DNA of 64,000 bases from Novosphingobium sp. B1. GTDB lineage: Bacteria; Pseudomonadota; Alphaproteobacteria; Sphingomonadales; Sphingomonadaceae. Positions 36,642 through 44,871 of the stretch are shown here, in pieces. Within the stretch, counting starts at the first letter, position 1; every line of letters begins with the position of its first letter. The stretch spans positions 186,001-250,000 of the forward strand of contig NZ_FWXL01000002.1 in the NCBI RefSeq assembly GCF_900176395.1. Direction: 5' to 3'. The translations under genes were made by a program, and so were the position numbers. The notes under the pieces were generated by a model that was given only the letters and a program-made list of their open reading frames with translations, ran no database searches and was not told where the DNA came from.

Positions 36642-37949
36642 TCATTTTGCCAGCAGTTCTGGCAGCCCCAGCGCCAAGGCGGGGAACAGGATCAGGATAA
36701 GGAGATGCAGGAGATCGCTCGCCAGGAACGGCAGCACGCCCTTGAAGATGCGGTTTATGGAAACGTCCTTGGCCACGCCCTGAATCACGAACAGGTTCAT
36801 GCCCAAGGGCGGATGGACGAAGCCGATTTCCATCGCACGGCACAGGAAGATGCCAAACCAGATGGCCGACATGCCTACGCCCTCCACCACCGGCAGCAGG
36901 ATCGGCGTTGTCAGCAGCATCAGCGCAAGGCCATCGAGCACCGAACCGAGGAGCAGAAGGATTACGGCGACAAGGATCAGAGTCGGTACCGTACCAAGCC
37001 CGAGACCGGTAACCCACGCGCCGATGGCATCGGTCAGGCCTGTTACCGAGACGAAGACCGAGAACACCAGCGCACCGATGATGACCATGAGTATGAGGCC
37101 GCTCGTACGCAGCGTTTCCTCGAATGCCTGCATCATCATGGCGCGGTTCAAGCGCTTGCGCCACGCGGCGATGACAAGGGCGCCTGCTGCGCCGATCGAG
37201 GCTGCCTCGGACGGGCTGAACCAGCCGAGCGCGATGCCGCCGATGACGAGCGAGATCAGCACGATCATGTCGGCGATCCTGCCGATGGCCTGCCACCGCT
37301 CGGCCCACGAGGCGCGCTCGCTGGCAGGGGCGATGTGCGGACGCAGGCGCACGGCGGTCCAGATGACCGCGCAATACAGCAGCGCCTGGGTTAGCCCCGG
37401 TACGATTGCGGCGGTGAACAGCTTGCCGATGGACTGTTCGGCAATGATACCGAACACTATCAGCGCGCCCGAGGGCGGGATCATCTGCCCCAGCGTGCCG
37501 CCCGCAGCCACGGTGCCAGTGGCAAGAGCATCGGAATAGCCGCGCTTGCGCATTTCAGGCAGCGCGACGAGGCCGATGGTTGCCGCCGTGGCAAGGCTTG
37601 AGCCGTTGATTGCGCCAAAGCCTGCGCACCCGCCGACCGAAGCATAGGCCAGCCCGCCGCGCCGATGGCCGACCAGCTTGGCCGCCGCATCGAACAGGTC
37701 GCGGCTGGCGTTGGAGGAGAAGAACAGGTGCGCCATGAACATGAACAGCGGCAAGGTGCCGAGTTCGTAGCGGGTCAGCGTATCTACCAGCACCACCCCG
37801 CCCTTGATCAGCGCGGGTTCGAGACCAAGCACCAGGCACAGCCCGCCAAGGCCGACCAGCCCCAGCGCCACGCCGATGGGCAGGCCCGAGAGCAGCAGCG
37901 CAAACAGGATCAGGACACCGACAATTCCGGTCGCGGGCGTTGCGAACAT
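36642..37949 (-). CDS. TRAP transporter large permease (DctM-type)
   Basis: This is the main membrane-spanning transport subunit, with 435 residues and about twelve hydrophobic segments. Typical DctM stretches are LPLFMFMAHLFFSS, GGCAGFGAINGSSLATAATIG, GTLGQMIPPSGALIVFG and MEIGFVHPPLGMNLFV. It drives sodium-coupled uptake of the ligand delivered by the binding protein. The start shares one base with the dctQ stop codon (TGATG). The proper start is the ATG at 37949; the open frame continues upstream only through dctQ sequence. It is the fifth gene of operon B. Confidence 0.93.
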   Translation of the reverse strand: MFATPATGIVGVLILFALLLSGLPIGVALGLVGLGGLCLVLGLEPALIKGGVVLVDTLTRYELGTLPLFMFMAHLFFSSNASRDLFDAAAKLVGHRRGGLAYASVGGCAGFGAINGSSLATAATIGLVALPEMRKRGYSDALATGTVAAGGTLGQMIPPSGALIVFGIIAEQSIGKLFTAAIVPGLTQALLYCAVIWTAVRLRPHIAPASERASWAERWQAIGRIADMIVLISLVIGGIALGWFSPSEAASIGAAGALVIAAWRKRLNRAMMMQAFEETLRTSGLILMVIIGALVFSVFVSVTGLTDAIGAWVTGLGLGTVPTLILVAVILLLLGSVLDGLALMLLTTPILLPVVEGVGMSAIWFGIFLCRAMEIGFVHPPLGMNLFVIQGVAKDVSINRIFKGVLPFLASDLLHLLILILFPALALGLPELLAK

Positions 37950-38398
37950 CACTTGCGCCTCCGCATGGACTGCCCGATCAGCACAACGATTGTCGCCAGC
38001 AATGTCAGGTTGGCGAACACGCGCATCCAGCGCCACGATATGTCGAGCAGTTCGCTCTCCTCATGCCCGCTCCACAGATCTCCCATGAGCCACAGCGATC
38101 CGGCGAGCAGCCCGGCAAAGAACACCGCCCCAAGCAGCCCGGAAAGCCGCGCCATGACAGCCTTTCCGGCATCGCCCATGCGGTCCACCACCAGATGCAC
38201 TTTCGCATGCGCCTGCTCTGCCGTCGCTACCAGCAAGGCCAGCGATCCGGCGACGAGCACGAAAAGCTGGACCAGTTCAATCGAGCCGCGCAATGGCAGG
38301 CCCACGTGCCGCCCGATCACAGCAACGGTATCGGTCGCGGTTGCGCCAAGCAGTGCGATGCCGCCGATCAGGGTTATGCCCTTGCGCATCATGCTCAT
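37949..38398 (-). CDS. TRAP transporter small permease (DctQ-type)
   Basis: This is the small membrane subunit, with 149 residues and four hydrophobic segments (ITLIGGIALLGATA, LVQLFVLVAGSLALLVA, LGAVFFAGLLAGSLWLMG and ANLTLLATIVVLIG). The block KVHLVVDRMGDAGK is characteristic of DctQ proteins. Its ATG overlaps the CapA-like stop codon by four bases and its stop touches the dctM start. It is required with dctM for TRAP transport. Confidence 0.9.
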   Translation of the reverse strand: MSMMRKGITLIGGIALLGATATDTVAVIGRHVGLPLRGSIELVQLFVLVAGSLALLVATAEQAHAKVHLVVDRMGDAGKAVMARLSGLLGAVFFAGLLAGSLWLMGDLWSGHEESELLDISWRWMRVFANLTLLATIVVLIGQSMRRRK

Positions 38399-39498
38399 AC
38401 CGTCACCGCGCCGTCAGCGTTGATGGAGATCGGCGGCAGTCCGGCCTTTTCCGTGATGTCTTCGATGTATCGAGCGATCTGCGCTTTCCGCTCGCCCGCG
38501 GCCAGCACTGGCCTCCCGGGCGCCAGCACATCGACCGGCGTGATTCCAACCTCGATCCGGCCATCCTCATGAACCGTCAACCGTCCGAGCATGGCGTTGA
38601 CCGCCTCGGGATGGAACGGTGCCAGCGTGTAGGCCGGGTCCGGTTCGAACCCGAACATAACCTTGCGCCGCTGCGCCCATTCGCGCCGGGCGGGATGGTC
38701 CTGTGCCGGGCTGAGAGCGCTGGTGACGACGCAGCCGTTGCCGAGCCCGTGGAATATGGGTTTGCCGCGATGAAACTCGATCCCGCGCACGATATGCGCG
38801 TGGTGGCCGATGACGACGTCGGCCCCGGCCTCGATGGCCGCATGGCTGATCGCCCGCTCGTAGGGCGCAAGCCGCGCCGGGGTATGGACTACCCCCTTGT
38901 GCAACGCGACCAGCACCAGATCCGCGCTCTTGCGCACGGCGGCGATGTCCTCGCGGAGCACTGCGAGCGCCTGTTCCGTCACGCGGACAAGATCGGCGGC
39001 AGGCGCAATCGGCGCACCATCGGCGGTTTCGATCTGCAGATAGGCGCACCCCGCCTGTGCTTCGCTGGCCCAACTGTTTTCCGGCCCGACGCAATTGTAA
39101 CTGAGCAGGGCAACGCGCCTGCCGCACCGCTCGATCATCGCCGGCTTGCGCGCCTCGGCCAGCGACAGGCCTGCGCCCGCTCCGACGAGACCTGCCCCAG
39201 TCATGAGCGTGAGAGTGTCGGCAATCCCTTCCGCGCCGCAGTCGGTGATGTGGTTTCCGGCAAGGCTCAGCATGCGAAACCCCGCCGCAGCGATGGCGGC
39301 GATATTCTCGGGCGGAGCACCGGGCGCGGGAACATCACCTTGCAGTTCCTGTCCCCGCGAGGTGTGCGGCACCTCGAGATGGCCCACCGCAAGGTCAGCC
39401 GCTTTCAACGCCGGGGCGATGCCCGCCAGCCAATAGGGGGCGTCCGGCTCGTCGAGCACGAGGTCCCCCGCCAGCACTATCGTCATCGCCTTCAGCAC
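38395..39498 (-). CDS. CapA/PgsA-like metallophosphatase-fold protein (operon B)
   Basis: This protein has 367 residues and is a homologue of the one at 25783 in operon A. Metal-site motifs are LAGDLVLDE, LAGNHITDCG, ALHKG and IGHHAHIVRGIE. There is no signal peptide or membrane segment. A GTG at 39498 is taken as start because GAAGGG precedes it by six bases; an ATG at 39486 is an alternative. It lies 17 bases after the TonB receptor and overlaps dctQ. No capsule or polyglutamate synthesis gene is near. The enzymatic role is unknown; hydrolysis of a phosphate, amide or lactone of the imported compound is possible. Confidence 0.85.
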   Translation of the reverse strand: MLKAMTIVLAGDLVLDEPDAPYWLAGIAPALKAADLAVGHLEVPHTSRGQELQGDVPAPGAPPENIAAIAAAGFRMLSLAGNHITDCGAEGIADTLTLMTGAGLVGAGAGLSLAEARKPAMIERCGRRVALLSYNCVGPENSWASEAQAGCAYLQIETADGAPIAPAADLVRVTEQALAVLREDIAAVRKSADLVLVALHKGVVHTPARLAPYERAISHAAIEAGADVVIGHHAHIVRGIEFHRGKPIFHGLGNGCVVTSALSPAQDHPARREWAQRRKVMFGFEPDPAYTLAPFHPEAVNAMLGRLTVHEDGRIEVGITPVDVLAPGRPVLAAGERKAQIARYIEDITEKAGLPPISINADGAVTV

Positions 39499-39515
39499 TT
39501 AGGGCCCTTCACTTG

Positions 39516-42218
39516 TCAGAACGACTTGCGCAGGCTTACTGCAAACAGCCGTCCGATGGGATCGCTGGCCGTGGCATCATACCCGCCGCTGCCGTTGCCG
39601 CTGGGGGCAAGGTTCACGTAGGGCGGATCGGTGTCGAACACGTTGCGCACTTCAAGGCCTAGCGTCATGCCGCGCTCGAAGAAGCCGCTCGCGCGCTGAT
39701 CGCCGATGCGGAAGGTCAGGTTGAGATCGACGGGCGTGTAGCTCCCCACCTTCTGCCCGCCGACGGTGAGGTTGTTGAAGTACCCGCCGACATGGGTTGC
39801 CTGCACACGGGCACTGAATGGGCCGTGATCCCAGGTCACACTGCCGCGCGCCTTGAACTTGAGAGGATTGAAGATGAAGTCGAGCCGGTCGATCAACGGG
39901 GCCTTGGGTGTCAGCGCGACGCGGTACTTGGTAAGATACGTGCCCGAGACGTTGAAGGTCAGCGCGTCCTCGGTGCCGAATTCCGCACGCCATGAGCCGA
40001 GGAAGTCGATGCCCCGTGTGATCGAGACACCAAGGTTCTGGCTGCGCCCATCGACGAACAGCGTCACGTTCGCCGCGCTGCCGCCGGGGAAGGAGCCGCC
40101 GGCAAGCGTCACGCCCTGTGCCAGCAGTTGCTGGACGCGAGTGGCAGCATCGGCGCCCCGCAGGATGATGCCGGTCCCGGCATATTGCGCCTCGGTGCCA
40201 AGGATGGCGAGATTGGAAAGGTTCGCCAGCACCTGGTTCTTGTAGTTCACGTCCCAGTAGGTGACGGCAAAGTGCAGGTTCGACGTGGGATCGAAGTCCG
40301 CGCCGACTGACCAGGTCGATGCCGTTTCGGGCTTCAGGTCAAGGTTCGGGCCTGACAGGGCATAGCCCTGCAGCGGCGCACCGCCTGCCGGGTTCTGGTA
40401 GGACTGGCCGAACAGGTTGTTCGAGTTGCCGTAGATTTCGGGGATCGTCGGCGCACGGAACGAGGTGCCGTAGCTGCCGCGCAGCTTGAGCCCTTCGACC
40501 GGCACCCAGTTCACGCCGAATTTGGGATTGGTGGTCCCGCCGACGTCGCTGTACTTGTCGTAACGAACTGCGGCGTTGATCTCGAGCCGCTGGATGCCGG
40601 CCGTGGCGTTATCGGGCCCGAAGACCGGGATGAACAACTCGCCATAGACCGAGTCCACCTTGCGGCCGAAGTTGCGGAAGGTAATCGGCACCGTCGGGTT
40701 GCCACGGGCAGAGCCCAGCGCGACCTTGAAGTCCTGCCGTTCGTAGCCCGCAGCCAGCTTAACCTCGCCGCCCGGAAGCGCGAACAGACCCCCGTTGACG
40801 CGCGCTTCATAGGTGCGCAAGCGGCCATTGGTTGGCGCCAGGAAGATCTGGTTGCCGATGGTTTCGAGCACGCTCTGGCTGGTGCGGCCAAGGCCATAGG
40901 GATCGAATGCGGTAGCCGGGTTGCTGCTGGCAAGGGCAGCGTTGAGCGCGGCGTTGTTCACGCCGAAGTACGAGCCCGAGAAGTCGTTGGTCTTGCCATA
41001 GCCAAACAGGGCCTCGGCCTCCCAGCCGCCCGGCAGCTTTGCCTTAAGGCCCGGCGTGATCTGCCACGAGCGGGCATAACCGCTCGAATCATTGGTCGGC
41101 AGATCGTAGCGGAAATTGTAGTCGAGCGTATAGCTCGTGCCGGTGAAGCCGGCCGGACGCACGAAGAAGGCATTGGTCTGCGGCACCGTCAGGCGCGCGT
41201 TCGAGAACGCCGAAGTGCGATAGAACGAGCGCTTCGAATAGAAGCCGTCGTAGAACACGTCGAGCCAGTCGGTCAGTTCATAGCGGCCCGTGCTGTTGAC
41301 CGAGTCATACTTCTGGCGCGGGATGAGGTCCTGGTTGTCGAGCTCGTCGCACTTGTTGAGCGTGCCTGCGGCAAGCACTCCGGCCGTCGCCTGCGTCACG
41401 CCGCCGGCAGGAATAGCATAAGTCGTGCCGTTGGCGTTGATGTTGCCCGGCGTGCAACGAACGATGCGATAGTCGCCGCCGCCAAATGCGCGCTGGTCGC
41501 TGGTGAAGAAGCTGCGGTCGTCACCCGACAGGTTGGAGCGTTCGACATGCTCGTAGGCAACCATGATCTGGCCACGTTCGAACACTTTGCCGAGCGCTGC
41601 GCCAAGGGTGTATTCATGGAAATCGCCGCGGCTGGAAATACCGGCGCGGGCGAACACCTCGCCGCCATCGAGCGAGCGGCGCGGGATCAGGTTGACGACG
41701 CCGGCAACCGCGTCGGACCCGTAGATCGCCGAAGCGCCATCGGCCACCACTTCCACCCGCTCGATGCCGAGCGAGGGAATGACCGAGGGGTCGATCGAGC
41801 GGCTGTTGTTGGTTACGCGGTGCCCGTCGACCAGCACCAGTGTGGCATAGGGTCCGATGCCGCGCAGGTTGACCGAGTTGCCATAGGTGATGTTGCCGCT
41901 GCCGCCCGATTGCCCGCGCGAGTTTTCCGAAACGCCAAGGTCGAATACCTGCGGGATTTCCTTGATCATGCGGTCGACGGTGACCTGGCTCGAAGTCTCG
42001 ATCTCCTTGCGGCCAAGCGTCGTGACCGTGGAGCCGACCGGCGCCTCGCCACGCACGCGGCTGCCGGTGACGATGATCTCGGCATTGCTCGCCGTTGCTT
42101 CATCGGGCGTTTCCTGTGCTGCTTCCTGCGCCATTGCCGCCCCTGAAAGCGTGATGGCCAGCGCGCAGCAACCCAGCTTCAGCATGGCCCGCGAGGCCCC
42201 GATCCTCTTGCCCTTCAT
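39516..42218 (-). CDS. TonB-dependent outer-membrane receptor (operon B)
   Basis: This receptor has 900 residues. It has a signal peptide (ending GAAMAQ), a TonB-box-like EIIVTGSRVRGEAPVGS, a plug with TLVLVDGHRVTNNS and RVEVVADGASAIYGSDAVAG, and a barrel ending in SLRKSF. AGGGGA precedes the ATG. It is the same subclass as the receptor at 22088 in operon A, whose matching plug motif is SRIRGIAPVGS. It lies 54 bases downstream of the CocE-type hydrolase gene. The short gap holds no terminator, so one transcript is likely. Confidence 0.93.
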   Translation of the reverse strand: MKGKRIGASRAMLKLGCCALAITLSGAAMAQEAAQETPDEATASNAEIIVTGSRVRGEAPVGSTVTTLGRKEIETSSQVTVDRMIKEIPQVFDLGVSENSRGQSGGSGNITYGNSVNLRGIGPYATLVLVDGHRVTNNSRSIDPSVIPSLGIERVEVVADGASAIYGSDAVAGVVNLIPRRSLDGGEVFARAGISSRGDFHEYTLGAALGKVFERGQIMVAYEHVERSNLSGDDRSFFTSDQRAFGGGDYRIVRCTPGNINANGTTYAIPAGGVTQATAGVLAAGTLNKCDELDNQDLIPRQKYDSVNSTGRYELTDWLDVFYDGFYSKRSFYRTSAFSNARLTVPQTNAFFVRPAGFTGTSYTLDYNFRYDLPTNDSSGYARSWQITPGLKAKLPGGWEAEALFGYGKTNDFSGSYFGVNNAALNAALASSNPATAFDPYGLGRTSQSVLETIGNQIFLAPTNGRLRTYEARVNGGLFALPGGEVKLAAGYERQDFKVALGSARGNPTVPITFRNFGRKVDSVYGELFIPVFGPDNATAGIQRLEINAAVRYDKYSDVGGTTNPKFGVNWVPVEGLKLRGSYGTSFRAPTIPEIYGNSNNLFGQSYQNPAGGAPLQGYALSGPNLDLKPETASTWSVGADFDPTSNLHFAVTYWDVNYKNQVLANLSNLAILGTEAQYAGTGIILRGADAATRVQQLLAQGVTLAGGSFPGGSAANVTLFVDGRSQNLGVSITRGIDFLGSWRAEFGTEDALTFNVSGTYLTKYRVALTPKAPLIDRLDFIFNPLKFKARGSVTWDHGPFSARVQATHVGGYFNNLTVGGQKVGSYTPVDLNLTFRIGDQRASGFFERGMTLGLEVRNVFDTDPPYVNLAPSGNGSGGYDATASDPIGRLFAVSLRKSF

Positions 42219-42272
42219 AATCCCCTACTCCTTCCCTGAGCCGTCGATGCGGCTTTGCATTTCAACGAAAGT

Positions 42273-44009
42273 TCAGTTGTTTACCGGCAGATCGAGCCGG
42301 GATGCATTGGCGCCGCCGCGATGCACGGTGATGACCGGCGCGGGCGTCACGCGGATGTCCTTGAGATTGCGCTGGCGCGGATCGGCGCCTGCCACCGTCA
42401 GCCGCAGCCGCGCGCCTGCGGGCACCACTCGCGATACCGGCGTCATGTCGATGTTGACGCGCACGGCCTGTCCGGGCCGCACCGGCGCAACGTCAGCCTT
42501 GATCCCGGAATGCCACGGCAGGCCCATCGTATCGTAAGGGGCCTTGCCTTCCTTGCGGTGGGACAGGGCCAGCCTTCCAAAGGCCACGACTTCCGCCTTC
42601 CCGCTCGCATCAACCTGGTCGAGATAGACGAACACGTTGGCATCGGTCTTGTCGGCCGAGACGGACAGCCGCGCCACGGGGAAGCCCACCAACTTCATCG
42701 GCGCAGTCAGCGCGGGCGTGGTGTAGGACAGACCATTTGCGTCCATCGGCTGCGCCCAGAACGCGAAGTATTCAGGATCCGGCAAATCGTAGTTCACGGT
42801 AAAGCGGTCGGCACCAGCACCTGACGGCACGCTTCCCAGCAGGCCATCGTTAATTGAGCGTGCCGTGCCGCTCCTGCCATTGCCAAGGAACCAGGAAACC
42901 GGCTTCGCCCCTTCGCCGGGCAGCAGGCTGGAACGCACGTAGCCGCCCTTCCCGTCCAGACCTTCTAGCCAGTAAGTCGCTCGCGGGGCGGATTCCATGC
43001 CATTGGCTGCGCCCTTCAGGGCATGGTCGAAATAGCGGGTGATCTCGCCGGTAAAGTCGAAGCCCGGCGGCGGCACGCAATGGCTGCCGGGCCCGGCGAG
43101 GAACTTCGATCCCGGCAAGTTGGCGGCACTGAGCAAGGCTTGCGCGGTCGGCTCGTCCTGCCAGTTGCTCCAGAAATAGGTGGCGATCCCGGCAGCCCTT
43201 ATGCGGTCGAGGTAGTTGAAGGTCCCGACCTCGTTCCAGAACTGGTTGCCGGTGATGACCGAAACGCTGTCGCGATAGGGCATGCCGTACCACAGCGGGG
43301 CCATCGGCGTGTTAGCGGCATGTTCGGCAACGGCGGCCTTCAGCATCGCTCCATTGCCATCGGCATCAACCGGGATGCTCGCCAGATCGACCTCGGCAGG
43401 CTCGTCCGGACGCGTGTTGAACTGCGCCGGAATGCCGCCGCGCCGCACGAAAGCGTACTTGTCGAGGTCGGAAGCGCCGATGAACACGGCCTTCAGCGAA
43501 GGCGGTGTGGTAGATGTGGTATGGAAAGTGGATCCGCCAAGGTAGGAACAGCCGATCATGCCGACCTTGCCCGACGAAAACGGCTGGCGCGCGAGCCACT
43601 CGACCAGATCATAGCCGTCGTAGGCCTCCGTGCGATCCTGAAAGCCCCGGCGATACCCGAAGGACGCGCCCTTGCCGCGAATGTCTGCCGTAGCCACGAC
43701 GTAACCTGCCCGGATCAGCGAGCGCATGGCCAGCCGGTCATCGAGCGCCAGTTCAACGACCTTGCCGTCCTTGTCGATAAATCGCGCGCGATAGGGCGTG
43801 AACGAGAAGATCACCGGCAGGCGCTCGGCCACGGCGGCCTGGCCATTGGCGGGCCGGTAGATATTGACCGCCAGCTTCGTACCATCGCGAACCGGCACGT
43901 ATATCGACGTGCGCACGACATCGGGGTAGCTTTCCGCAACCGCAGCGACTGGCGTCGCCACGCTGGCCAGCGCCACGATGGCGCCCGTAAGTTCGCGGAA
44001 TCCCTTCAC
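42273..44009 (-). CDS. CocE/NonD-family (X-Pro dipeptidyl-peptidase S15-like) hydrolase, exported
   Basis: This is a serine hydrolase of 578 residues. It starts at a GTG with GGGAGAG upstream. A signal peptide ends near residue 25 (AAVAES). The nucleophile is S155 in GCSYLGG. A likely Asp is in FWSNWQDEPT and a likely His in GPGSHC. The C-terminal ~200 residues follow the jelly-roll domain of the family. Members cleave esters and amides, including cocaine, glutaryl-7-ACA and X-Pro peptides. It is the first gene of operon B and sits 57 bases from a LacI-type operator. It may open the ligand in the periplasm before TRAP import. The substrate is unknown. Confidence 0.9.
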   Translation of the reverse strand: MKGFRELTGAIVALASVATPVAAVAESYPDVVRTSIYVPVRDGTKLAVNIYRPANGQAAVAERLPVIFSFTPYRARFIDKDGKVVELALDDRLAMRSLIRAGYVVATADIRGKGASFGYRRGFQDRTEAYDGYDLVEWLARQPFSSGKVGMIGCSYLGGSTFHTTSTTPPSLKAVFIGASDLDKYAFVRRGGIPAQFNTRPDEPAEVDLASIPVDADGNGAMLKAAVAEHAANTPMAPLWYGMPYRDSVSVITGNQFWNEVGTFNYLDRIRAAGIATYFWSNWQDEPTAQALLSAANLPGSKFLAGPGSHCVPPPGFDFTGEITRYFDHALKGAANGMESAPRATYWLEGLDGKGGYVRSSLLPGEGAKPVSWFLGNGRSGTARSINDGLLGSVPSGAGADRFTVNYDLPDPEYFAFWAQPMDANGLSYTTPALTAPMKLVGFPVARLSVSADKTDANVFVYLDQVDASGKAEVVAFGRLALSHRKEGKAPYDTMGLPWHSGIKADVAPVRPGQAVRVNIDMTPVSRVVPAGARLRLTVAGADPRQRNLKDIRVTPAPVITVHRGGANASRLDLPVNN

Positions 44010-44065
44010 GATGCTCTCCCGAGCGGATTAATCTGCCGCTCTTGCAGGTCTGTGATCACCCATAC

Positions 44066-44079
44066 CGCAAGCGCTTACA
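44066..44079. promoter_or_regulatory. LacI-type operator upstream of operon B
   Basis: CGCAAGCGCTTACA differs from the palindromic site at 26956 at one position. It is 57-70 bases upstream of the first start codon of operon B, the same distance as at 10478 and 26956. It is in the divergent gap shared with the GntR gene. Confidence 0.6.
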
Positions 44080-44100
44080 ACAGAAAAATAGATGACGATA

Positions 44101-44133
44101 TTGTTGACAATTTTATCAATAACATCGGATAAT
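44101..44133 (+). promoter_or_regulatory. Sigma-70-like promoter of the GntR gene with overlapping operator
   Basis: TTGACA (44104-44109) and GATAAT (44128-44133) are separated by 18 bases. The expected transcription start falls at about 44140, exactly on the ATG, so the message would be leaderless. The palindromic TTGTTGACAA (44101-44110) overlaps the -35 box and fits the TnGTnnACnA pattern of FadR-type GntR operators, suggesting autorepression. Confidence 0.6.
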
Positions 44134-44139
44134 GTTGTC

Positions 44140-44805
44140 ATGCCCGATCAGGAAACACCGCGTGCGCCAACAGGTCAGGAGATTGCTGACTGGGTCCGTC
44201 AGCGCATCCGCACCGGTCGCTTTGTCCCCGGCCAGCGGCTGGTGGAAGTCGACATCATCCGCCAGACCGGGGCGAGCCGGTCAAAGGTGCGCGAAGCGCT
44301 CAAGCGCCTTGAAGGCGAAGGTCTTGTCGAGATCGAGGAATTTCGCGGCGCGTCGGTCCGCAGTTCCACGCTTGATGAAGTGCGCCAGATCTATCGCGCG
44401 CGCATGGCGCTGGAAGGCATGGCCGCGCACGATTTCACACAGAACGCCGATCCAGCCCTGCTGGCACGGCTGCAGGCGCTGCAGGACCAGCTTGACGCAT
44501 GCGTGCGCGAACGCGCGCCCGATCGCTTCGGCCGCCTCAACAACGAATGGCATCGCCTCATCGTCGAGGGATCAGGCAACAAGGTGATCGCCGATCACCT
44601 TCAGCGCCTCAATGTGCCGATCCACCGCCTGCTGTTCGAAAGCTTCTACGACGAGGAACGCCTTCAAACCGCAAATGCCGACCATCAGGCCATGCTCGCG
44701 CTGATCCTTGCCGGCGACGCCGATGGCGCCGAACGCGCCATGCGCCAGCACATCGGCGACGGCTTCGAAACCCTCGCCCGCATCGAGGACGAATTCTACC
44801 GCTGA
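44140..44805 (+). CDS. GntR-family regulator, FadR/FCD subgroup
   Basis: This is a transcription factor of 221 residues. The winged helix-turn-helix occupies residues 10-75 (DIIRQTGASRSKVREALKRL). An all-helical FCD effector domain follows, with RARMALEGMAA, the metal-ligand type blocks NNEWHRLIVEGSGN and ADHQAMLALILAGDAD, and AMRQHI. The ATG at 44140 is chosen because it coincides with the predicted transcription start; an ATG at 44092 lies upstream of the promoter. It is divergent from operon B and is its likely local regulator, sensing a carboxylate. A strong terminator follows. Confidence 0.9.
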   Translation: MPDQETPRAPTGQEIADWVRQRIRTGRFVPGQRLVEVDIIRQTGASRSKVREALKRLEGEGLVEIEEFRGASVRSSTLDEVRQIYRARMALEGMAAHDFTQNADPALLARLQALQDQLDACVRERAPDRFGRLNNEWHRLIVEGSGNKVIADHLQRLNVPIHRLLFESFYDEERLQTANADHQAMLALILAGDADGAERAMRQHIGDGFETLARIEDEFYR

Positions 44806-44814
44806 TCGCGCATG

Positions 44815-44856
44815 AACGCGAAAGGCCGGCCCCACGGGGACCGGCCTTCGCGTTTT
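44815..44856. terminator. Strong intrinsic terminator, bidirectional
   Basis: AACGCGAA (44815-44822) pairs with TTCGCGTT (44847-44854), and inside it GGCCGG/CCGGCC and CCCC/GGGG continue the stem with single-base bulges. A TTTT run ends it on the plus strand. It lies between the convergent GntR gene and the interrupted TonB receptor and serves both. Confidence 0.88.
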
Positions 44857-44871
44857 GCAACAGGGTTGAGG

